This document shows positions 57,653-64,000 of a stretch of 64,000 nt of DNA, in pieces (position 1 is the first letter of the stretch; the number at the start of each line of letters is the position of its first letter). The translations under genes were made by a program, and so were the position numbers. The stretch is from positions 186,001 to 250,000 of the forward strand of contig JAGYIV010000014.1 of assembly GCA_018402345.1 (NCBI GenBank), written 5' to 3'. This stretch comes from Terrimicrobiaceae bacterium (GTDB lineage Bacteria > Verrucomicrobiota > Verrucomicrobiia > Chthoniobacterales > Terrimicrobiaceae). The notes below the pieces were generated by a model. It had not been told where the DNA came from and did no database searches. It saw nothing but the letters and a program-made list of their open reading frames with translations.

Positions 57653-59311
57653 TTGTCGAATGATGTCGGTCATCTGTTCAATGTCTGCAGCGTTCAAAAC
57701 TCGAAACATCCACCCGAATTGGACCGGTTAGCAAAAATCCTCTCTTTGATCCTGCTGTTGGCGGGGGCCGTTTTGTTTGTGTGGGGTGCGGACAAGGGTT
57801 TCGATTTCACCGACGAGGGTCTTTATCTTCTCGTCTATCAGCATCCGCACGAGTTTCCCGATAGTTATACATCATACCATCGGGTGGGGTCGGTCATCTT
57901 CGATATTGTCGGAGGGAATATCATTGCAATGCGCTTGATCGGTTTTTTTTCGACCGCATTGGCGACTTTTTATTTCGGCCTAGCGTGCACGTGGTTTTTG
58001 TCAGGCAGGGGTATTCCGCTTTTGGAAAGGCGGGGCGAAAGTGGATTTTTCCATCTCGCGTTGCAGGCCTCCGTGCTGGTGGCGTATTGCTGGCTAGCGC
58101 CGACGCCGAATTATAACACGATGGCCGGGATTGGAATGCTTCTGTCCTGTGGCGGAATTTTGGCATTTTTTTCAACCCGAGTCCCATGGCAATCGCCTGT
58201 GATGGCGTTTTTCGCGGTGGGTGTGATGGGAGCGGGGTTGCTTCTGGCATTTCTTGCCAAGGGATCGAGCGCGGTTGGCATCGTTGTGATCAGCGGGGTG
58301 TTACTGGGCATGTGCTCCCTGGTCGGTGCGAGGGAGAAGGTTGTTTTTGTCGTTGTGACCTCGGTTTTTGTGATGGCGGGGGGACTCTGCGTGTTTCTGC
58401 TCATGCCTGGGCTCTTTAAAAGTTGGGAATTCTTTCTTGGATCGATAGCGGCTCTGGCCGAGGGCGACGGAGCGAGGGGAATCATTGAGCGCCACTGGCA
58501 GGAGTCGCTGGATTTTGCGATGCGCCACTTGAGGTCGTTTGTATTGCCGGTCCTGCTTGCGGTTGGCGTTGGGATAGTTGCACGAAGCCCGGTATTCGAG
58601 AAATCCCGAGAGCAAAAGGAGTCGATGGTTTTCTGGATGGTGCTGGGCGTTTTGGCGGTTGAATTGATTTTGCTGGTTGTCAGAGAGACCTACGTCGGCG
58701 GGATACCCGGGAGGCAAAAGGGCTTTATCGGATATACGTCGTTGTTTCTGGTTCTCTTGACGCTTCGCGCTGGAATTCCGGGATTTTCGCGAGCCTTGTC
58801 GCCAATCCGGGTCGTGGGATTTCTGGTGTTTCTCTTATGGTTGGCGGTGTTGCCATTTGTCACGGCTGCAGGGACAACGCATAAAATCTTCATCAATGCG
58901 CTGCTGCATGCCGCACCAATATCTGCCGCGATTGTGCTGGTGGCGTCATCGCTCGATCGTGATTTGCGGAAGGGAATCGTTGTTCCATGGTCCTGTGCCA
59001 TGCTTGTGGGTATGGGGTTCGCACAGTTTTTCACGGGCTTCGTAACGACGCCTTATCGGACATCGCCCAAGTGGACGCAGACTGTGCCGGTGGAGATCGG
59101 TGTGCCCGGCACCGTATTGAAGGTTGATCCGATGACCGCCGAATGTATCGAGATAACCAAAGCCACGCTACGGGATGCAGGATTCCGGACCGGGGATGAT
59201 GTTTTAGCTCTCTATGGTTTGCCTGGTCTTGTTTACGCCGTTGGCGGCGTGTCTCCCAGAAGCCATGGTTTTTCAACGACCATGGACCCGATGGTGACGA
59301 GGCGAATTTGA
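57653..59311 (+). CDS. Large polytopic membrane protein (GT-C-like), frameshifted near the end
   Basis: 552 aa as sequenced, about twelve hydrophobic segments. The first periplasmic loop GFDFTDEGLYLLVYQHPHEF carries a DE pair like the catalytic acidic residues of GT-C glycosyltransferases. The frame ends at 59311 shortly after VYAVGGVSPRSHG; in a different frame the sequence continues QKPWFFNDHGPDGDEANLRAL and on to a stop at 59515-59517. A lost C in CCC 59255-59257 explains this; corrected length 621 aa. Likely transfers sugars from lipid carriers in the adjacent glycan cluster. The TTG start at 57653 is weakly supported. Confidence 0.7.
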   Translation: MSNDVGHLFNVCSVQNSKHPPELDRLAKILSLILLLAGAVLFVWGADKGFDFTDEGLYLLVYQHPHEFPDSYTSYHRVGSVIFDIVGGNIIAMRLIGFFSTALATFYFGLACTWFLSGRGIPLLERRGESGFFHLALQASVLVAYCWLAPTPNYNTMAGIGMLLSCGGILAFFSTRVPWQSPVMAFFAVGVMGAGLLLAFLAKGSSAVGIVVISGVLLGMCSLVGAREKVVFVVVTSVFVMAGGLCVFLLMPGLFKSWEFFLGSIAALAEGDGARGIIERHWQESLDFAMRHLRSFVLPVLLAVGVGIVARSPVFEKSREQKESMVFWMVLGVLAVELILLVVRETYVGGIPGRQKGFIGYTSLFLVLLTLRAGIPGFSRALSPIRVVGFLVFLLWLAVLPFVTAAGTTHKIFINALLHAAPISAAIVLVASSLDRDLRKGIVVPWSCAMLVGMGFAQFFTGFVTTPYRTSPKWTQTVPVEIGVPGTVLKVDPMTAECIEITKATLRDAGFRTGDDVLALYGLPGLVYAVGGVSPRSHGFSTTMDPMVTRRI

Positions 59312-59517
59312 GGGCGCTCAAGCGCATTCCGCTTGAGAGAATCCGTGGAAGTTATGTGTTCTGGACCGATCGGGATGAGCGGGCGGTTATCCAGTTTTCC
59401 GGTTGCGGTGTCTCGATCACAGGGGATTTTACACCGATCGGGCGGGCCACAATTCCTTTCAGGAACCGAAGGCTTGAAATCTTGATGCCGCAGACGAGAA
59501 AAATCCCGGAGGCGTGA
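59258..59517 (+). pseudogene. Out-of-frame C-terminal part of the preceding membrane protein
   Basis: Reads QKPWFFNDHGPDGDEANL, then RGSYVFWTDRDERAVIQFSG and IPFRNRRLEILMPQ, ending TGA 59515-59517, which overlaps the ATG of the next sulfotransferase (TGATG). This overlap supports its being the true C-terminus of the upstream gene rather than chance coding. Confidence 0.65.
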
Positions 59518-60344
59518 TGTTCGGCAGGATTTTCCATGACAAGTTCCGCGTTGAGAAAGCGCTGTTGCGCGGGCGGCACAGGAACCGCTCCAGCAGTTCC
59601 AGCATCCTGCATTTCTCATTCAACAAAGCAGCGACCCAAACGGTGAAGAAACTCCTTATGGCCTGCGCAAAGTCGAACGCACTCACTTCCGTCTTGCTGC
59701 ACGACTATGCCTTTCACCATTCCATGCCTTTTTTGGATCACTTGGACCGCGAGGCGATGAAGGAGTATGCCCATGTGTTCAAGCCGGAGGGTTATCTTTA
59801 CACGGTGTTCGGGGGGATGATCGAAGGGATTCCGGAACTGGAGAGGTTCAAGGTGGTGCTGGTGGTGAGGGATCCGAGGGACATCTTGGTTTCGGATTAT
59901 TTTTCGATCGCCCACAGTCATGCGATTCCGGACGGAGAGAAGAAGGAGTTGTATTTGTCGAGGCGCGAGACGGCTCTTGCGTCGACGATTGACGAGCATG
60001 TGTTGGCGAACGCTGACAAGCTGCGGGCTGTTTTCGAGAGATACGAGCAGCACCTGTTTTCCATTTGCCCGGGGGTTCATGTGGCGCGCTACGAGGACAT
60101 GGTGGAGGATTTCCCGGCTTGGCTGGACGCCCTCCTGTCGGCATGCGGGCTTGATATTCCGGAAGCCAAGCGTCGACAATTGATAGAGGAAAACGAGGCG
60201 CGGCGCCCCAAGGGAGAGAATATTCATAAGCACCTTCGCAAGGGGATGCCGGGTGAACACCGGGAAAAGCTCGCGCCGGCGACGATCGAGACACTCGACC
60301 GTGTTTTTCAGAAGCCGCTGGAACGTTTCAACTACCGGAGGTGA
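59517..60344 (+). CDS. Sulfotransferase (PAPS-dependent)
   Basis: 275 aa. 5'-PSB-like loop FSFNKAATQTVKKLL near residue 33, 3'-PSB in VVLVVRDPRDILVSDYFS near residue 113, and a His-containing active-site stretch HDYAFHHSMPF. Good ribosome-binding site GGAGG 59508-59512. Three bases before the next gene. Together with the GTs around it, this points to a sulfated exo- or capsular polysaccharide; the acceptor is unknown. Confidence 0.82.
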   Translation: MFGRIFHDKFRVEKALLRGRHRNRSSSSSILHFSFNKAATQTVKKLLMACAKSNALTSVLLHDYAFHHSMPFLDHLDREAMKEYAHVFKPEGYLYTVFGGMIEGIPELERFKVVLVVRDPRDILVSDYFSIAHSHAIPDGEKKELYLSRRETALASTIDEHVLANADKLRAVFERYEQHLFSICPGVHVARYEDMVEDFPAWLDALLSACGLDIPEAKRRQLIEENEARRPKGENIHKHLRKGMPGEHREKLAPATIETLDRVFQKPLERFNYRR

Positions 60345-60347
60345 CCG

Positions 60348-60971
60348 ATGCTTGTCTCGTATCACAAAAAATTCCTGTTCGTTCACATTTTCAAGACCGC
60401 CGGCACGAGTATCAACAACAGCCTCGCGAGGTATTGCTATCGCTCTGGATCCACGCGTCCGTCGAACTGGATGGCTTTCCTCATGACCAACTGGAAAAAA
60501 ATCCACCGCACACCGATCAAGAAACACGCGACTGCCTTGGAAATCCGGGAGTCATTGGATCGAGGAATTTTCGATGAGGCTTTCAAGTTCTCGTTTGTTC
60601 GCAATCCGTGGGATTGGCAAGTGTCCCTCTATCACTACATTTTGGACAATCCGAAGAATCGAGGGCATGAGGAAACAAAAGCGATGGGAAGTTTTCGGAG
60701 TTTTGTCTTTTCGCGAGAAACATCCGATTTCACGCAAACGGGGTGTTTGGTGGATGAATCGAACAACCTCTTGGTCGATTTCGTGGGGAGGTTCGAGAAC
60801 ATCAATGAGGATTTTTGCACGATTTGCAGCAAGGTCGGGATTGCAGCCAGACTGCCGCACATCAACAAATCCCAACGAACGGGCTATCGCGATTATTACG
60901 ATGCCGAAACGCGGGAATTGACGGCGAGGCTTTACGCCGAGGACATCGAGCGGTTCGGATACACGTTTTGA
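60348..60971 (+). CDS. Sulfotransferase family 2 (heparan-sulfate-type) protein
   Basis: 207 aa. Sulfotransfer_2-like signatures: FVHIFKTAGTSINNSLARY (5'-PSB), FKFSFVRNPWDWQVSLYHYIL (3'-PSB) and VDFVGRFENINEDF near the C-terminus, as in bacterial homologues of carbohydrate sulfotransferases. Flanked at one-to-three-base distances by the preceding sulfotransferase and a glycosyltransferase, so all belong to one transcription unit. Confidence 0.85.
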   Translation: MLVSYHKKFLFVHIFKTAGTSINNSLARYCYRSGSTRPSNWMAFLMTNWKKIHRTPIKKHATALEIRESLDRGIFDEAFKFSFVRNPWDWQVSLYHYILDNPKNRGHEETKAMGSFRSFVFSRETSDFTQTGCLVDESNNLLVDFVGRFENINEDFCTICSKVGIAARLPHINKSQRTGYRDYYDAETRELTARLYAEDIERFGYTF

Positions 60972-60972
60972 C

Positions 60973-62104
60973 ATGAGGGTTTTCAAGGCATCCAGCTATG
61001 ACCACAAGGTGTTGGCGGCGTTGTTTGCCCAGAATGCGCAGCCGCTTTGCGACGATTATGCATCCAGTCTTGAGGGCTTGCTGCGCGAGGTGTTTGTCGG
61101 GACGGATTTTTGGTCGCGGGCGATTCCCGCTGGCGGTGGGTTGGAGCTGATGGAAGTGGTGTTGAATTGCAAGCCGCTCCAGGAGCAGTGGGCGACCGAG
61201 AATGGGGTTCCCGCCGATGAAGACGGTTGGATGCGAAGCATCTTGTGCGAGCAGGTCCAGCGGTTCGATCCCGAGGTGGTGATTTTTCACGATCAGGAAT
61301 ATCTCGATGCTGGGTTCCAAGCGGAGGTGTTGAGGCACTGCCGTCCGCGGCTTGTGGTGGCTTGGGATGGAATCGCGCGATGCGATGCGTCCCGCTTTGC
61401 GCACTGCCATCTGGTGCTGACGAACTTCCCCTTTGTGCGCGATTTTTACCGCTCCGCCGGAATGAGGTCCGAGGTGTTGCCCTACAGTTTCCACGCGGAT
61501 ATTGCGGAGCGGATCGGGGGTCTGGATCGCATCTATCCGATCACCTTTGCGGGGAGCCTGGTGGTGCGATCCGACCTGCATGTGCGCCGGTTGCGCTTGG
61601 TTGGCGAGTTGGCCAAGCGTTTCCCTGCTGACGGTGCGTGCCACGGGGAGCATCCTGCAGTGGAAATGGACCGAGCGGGCCCAGCGGCGGAGGCTTCGGC
61701 ACCTGCATTGGGGCGAGGCGATGGATGTCCACCGCTTGGGGCGGGCGAACCTCGGGGCGGTGCATGGATTGCCGATGTATCGGTTTTTTGGCGAGTCGCT
61801 CGTGACATTCAATGTGCACATCGACAACGCGAGAAATGTCGCTAGCAACATGCGATTGTTCGAGGCGAGCGGCATGGGGGCTTGCCTGCTGACGGACGGC
61901 GGTGTCGGGATGCAGGATTACTTCGAGCCCGACAAGGAGGTTGTGCTTTACGGAACCCCTGCCGAGGCGGTCGAGAAGGCGCGCTGGTTGTTGGACAACC
62001 CCGAAAAGGCGCGCGAAATCGGAGAGGCTGGATTTCGACGCACGTTGAGAGAGCACACGTTCGAAAAGCGGATACCGCTTTTGGAATCGTTCCTTCGCGG
62101 ATAG
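60973..62104 (+). pseudogene. Glycosyltransferase (CgeB-like, GT4 fold) with frameshift
   Basis: Two frames join into a 376-aa protein. N-terminal part (60973 on): MRVFKASSYDHKVLAALFAQ, FDPEVVIFHDQEYL, ITFAGSLVVRSDLHVRRLRL. C-terminal part in another frame: LGAVHGLPMYRFFGESLVTFNVHID and NVASNMRLFEASGMGACLLTDG (Glyco_trans_1_2), ending EHTFEKRIPLLESFLRG. The break is near CCC 61623-61625; one C too many (or two bases missing) fits. As sequenced, the donor-binding half is lost. Could be a real mutation or an assembly error. Confidence 0.72.
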
Positions 62105-62105
62105 T

Positions 62106-62954
62106 TCAAAAATCGAACAACGCCAGCGGATCGGGGATCAGTGTGGTGCCGAGGGCGATTCGTGAAGCCACGCGCAGCCGGTCTGCTTTTTCAAAACCCG
62201 GACACCAGTGGAGACCCCAAGGGAGTTTGCGCCAGAATCGGCGGTAGCGCAGCGCCCGGGCGCGGATATCGGCGCTGAAGTGCCGGTTGGCCACGGTGGT
62301 CATCTCTGCGAGGAATGTCGAGGCGTTGGCCGGGTCGCTTGAAACGCCACCCTCGGCAAATTCCGCCACCGCCCGGCGCAGGTAAACAGCTGGAATCCTA
62401 TGACGCACAAGTGCGCGGATCATCCAGTCGTAATCACCAGCGGCTCGCAGGTCGCCATCAAAAGGCCCGACAGACTCGATCGCTTTTCTGGAGTAGAGTG
62501 TCGCCTGTTGGCAGATGCTTTTCTCGGCGAGCGTCAGGCGGTTCATCTGGCGGTGGTTGCGTCTTTTTGAGGTTCCTCGGTCACGGTTGGCCACCAGAAC
62601 ATCGGCAAAGGAAATTCCCTCGGGCGCACCGGAGAGAGCTTTTGACAGCAACCTCAAGGAGTCCTGCTCCAGCAGGCGGTCATCGTCATTCAAAAAATAA
62701 AGGGCTTCTCCTCCGGCTGCCAACACGCCTTTGTTCATCGCGTCGTAGATACCGCTGTCACGTTCGCGGATATGCACGACGCTGTAGGAGGCGCGATCCT
62801 TGTAGCGGGCGATGAGTTCTGGTGTGTCATCCTCAGAGAGGTTGTCCACGATCACATGGCGAAGCGGGCGCAGCGATTGTGATTCGATGCTTTCAATTGT
62901 CCTGACCAGCGTGGCTGACCGGTTCCATGTGGGAGTGACGATCGAGACATTCAT
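62106..62954 (-). CDS. Family 2 glycosyltransferase
   Basis: 282 aa, GT-A fold. VSIVTPTWNRSATLVRTIESI at the N-terminus, YFLNDDDRLLEQ carrying the metal-binding DxD, and GDYDWMIRALVRHRIPAVYL as the acceptor-side signature. ATG 62954 is chosen because it overlaps the stop of the upstream GT (ATGA). Tail to tail with the CgeB-like gene, one base apart. Probably assembles the same surface glycan. Confidence 0.9.
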   Translation of the reverse strand: MNVSIVTPTWNRSATLVRTIESIESQSLRPLRHVIVDNLSEDDTPELIARYKDRASYSVVHIRERDSGIYDAMNKGVLAAGGEALYFLNDDDRLLEQDSLRLLSKALSGAPEGISFADVLVANRDRGTSKRRNHRQMNRLTLAEKSICQQATLYSRKAIESVGPFDGDLRAAGDYDWMIRALVRHRIPAVYLRRAVAEFAEGGVSSDPANASTFLAEMTTVANRHFSADIRARALRYRRFWRKLPWGLHWCPGFEKADRLRVASRIALGTTLIPDPLALFDF

Positions 62955-64000
62955 TGAAGGACGGCCTTCCACCACCGGCAGCCCCTAGAATCCCAAGAGA
63001 GTTCCGCGGCACGCTGGCGGAGGTTGTTGCCGATCTTGTCGGCGAAGGAGGGGTTCATGGCCAATCGGGAAATACAGGCAGCAAGTTCTCGGGCGTCTTC
63101 TGGGGGGAAATAGAGGGCATGGATTTCAGGGTCAAGAACCTCTCGAATGGTCGGTATGTCGCTTGCAATGACGGGAAGGCCCAGGCCGGCATAGTCATAG
63201 GCTTTCGTGAATGCGATCGATGCGCGGTGGGCTTGGTCGAGTGCTGGGATGACGAGGGCATTCAACGATGCCGAGGTCGCAGGCACGGCATTGCTTGGGA
63301 CAGGGTCGTGGACATGAATGCCGGAAGCGGAATCCCCTTGCAGAGGTGGTTCATTTTTTCTGCGTCGGCCATAGATGTGCAGTTCCAAGTCCAACCCGCA
63401 CAGCTCACGAATGGATTTCCATTCCCCGGCCAACCAGGGAACGCCTTGCTCCTGGGACAGCGAGCCGAAGTAGCCGATCTTCAGGAGAGGTTTGACGGCA
63501 GGCCTGCGCGGGGGGAGCGAATAGCTGGCTGCCAGTCCAAGGTTGTGGCAGGGGGTCTTGGGATATCTGGACCCCAGGATGTCGGCGAGAGGTTGGCAGG
63601 TGGTGATGAAGCGATGCGCGAGGGCGAGGGCTTCGAATTCGCGGACGCATTTTAGATGGTCTTCGCGTCGGGATTGAAATTCGAGTTGGTGAATTTCGTA
63701 TGCGAGTTGGAGGCCCGAGCCAGCAAGTTTGCCTCCGAGAAAGCGGAACATTTCCGGAAAGCTTGCGGTGCATACGATATCATCCGCCCGGGAGTGCTTG
63801 CGAAGATAGCGCAGCGCCGAGAAATGGAATACGGCGTTGAAGTGGAAGGGGCATCTTTTTCCACGGCGGATGTGTGGGAGACCGGTGAAACCGAGTGCCG
63901 GGGTGGAGGTTGCCTCATGTAGGGCGAGGATGTCGTTTTGCGGGCCTTCGAGGCATGAAGGAGTTCGACTCTCCAGCCAGGAGGCGCGGTTTTGGCAAGG
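62951..64000 (-). CDS. Family 4 glycosyltransferase, 5' end beyond the window
   Basis: Reading stays open to the window end without a start codon of choice, so at least 349 residues are present and the N-terminus is missing. Upstream coding is convincing (PQNDILALHEATSTPALGF, FHFSALRYLRKHSRADDIV). GT4 features: GYFGSLSQEQGVPW, and AYDYAGLGLPVIASDIPTIREVL as the nucleotide-sugar-binding EX7E-like region with Glu at the later position. Ends overlapping the GT2 gene start. Confidence 0.85.
   Translation of the reverse strand, partial: PCQNRASWLESRTPSCLEGPQNDILALHEATSTPALGFTGLPHIRRGKRCPFHFNAVFHFSALRYLRKHSRADDIVCTASFPEMFRFLGGKLAGSGLQLAYEIHQLEFQSRREDHLKCVREFEALALAHRFITTCQPLADILGSRYPKTPCHNLGLAASYSLPPRRPAVKPLLKIGYFGSLSQEQGVPWLAGEWKSIRELCGLDLELHIYGRRRKNEPPLQGDSASGIHVHDPVPSNAVPATSASLNALVIPALDQAHRASIAFTKAYDYAGLGLPVIASDIPTIREVLDPEIHALYFPPEDARELAACISRLAMNPSFADKIGNNLRQRAAELSWDSRGCRWWKAVLQ

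Noticed and set aside
63960-63990. tRNA T-arm-like sequence (GGAG TTCGACT CTCC)
   Set aside because: Lies inside continuous glycosyltransferase coding sequence and no acceptor or anticodon arm can be built.

Overview
The window is GC-rich, gene-dense chromosomal DNA from an aerobic Gram-negative-type bacterium. The gene set (alternative complex III, two PilT-like ATPases, GxxExxY genes, six-domain ribosomal protein S1, exported DUF1460 and RlpA proteins) fits Verrucomicrobiota or a close PVC relative. This assignment is an inference from gene content; no rRNA gene is present, and I see no tRNA gene, CRISPR array or complete insertion sequence.

Layout. 1-11.6 kb: one respiratory operon on the + strand, alternative complex III (actBCDEF, with actA presumably cut off upstream), a small conserved membrane protein, ccoS, ccoN, ccoO, a mono-heme cytochrome c and a CuA-binding coxB, but no coxA. 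11.6-19.8 kb: an LEA-like repeat lipoprotein, a DUF1460 amidase-like protein, a flavin disulfide reductase, DAHP synthase, a LOG protein, a cation diffusion facilitator, and a fatty-acid modification pair (DUF1295 and a CFA-like methyltransferase) separated by a GxxExxY gene. 19.9-25.2 kb: a glycerol operon whose glpF has shrunk to a remnant (glpK and glpD intact), a second GxxExxY gene, a second CFA synthase and an FmdB-like protein. 25.3-31.8 kb: a COG0523 metal GTPase coupled to a WD40 protein, an RRM protein, miaA, rlpA, a nucleotidyltransferase pair and a GT87-like membrane protein. 31.8-33.2 kb: two ribbon-helix-helix/PIN toxin-antitoxin pairs. 33.3-46.4 kb: a DsbD-like protein, a LacI regulator, then a long minus-strand series including two pilT genes, an M42 peptidase, ispD, a J-like protein, a glutaredoxin, rpsA and an M23 peptidase. 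46.4-56.7 kb: exported proteins, tyrS, a TPR protein, manC, fabF, hslO, malQ and trpB. 56.7-64 kb: a surface-glycan type cluster of three sulfotransferases and several glycosyltransferases, cut by the window end.

Most notable: both GxxExxY (PD-(D/E)XK-fold) genes are bracketed by imperfect terminal inverted repeats. The two repeat pairs differ in sequence, and in each case the repeats supply parts of the gene (start region, ribosome-binding site or C-terminus). This looks like a small mobile or repeat-associated nuclease cassette class. The second main point is the respiratory operon, which pairs cbb3-type CcoN/CcoO with a complete CuA subunit II and has a mono-heme cytochrome in place of di-heme CcoP. 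Four genes (the second GxxExxY gene, malQ, a GT-C-like membrane protein and a glycosyltransferase) each carry a single-base frameshift in a short homopolymer. These may be real decay or consensus errors, so those ends should be treated with caution.
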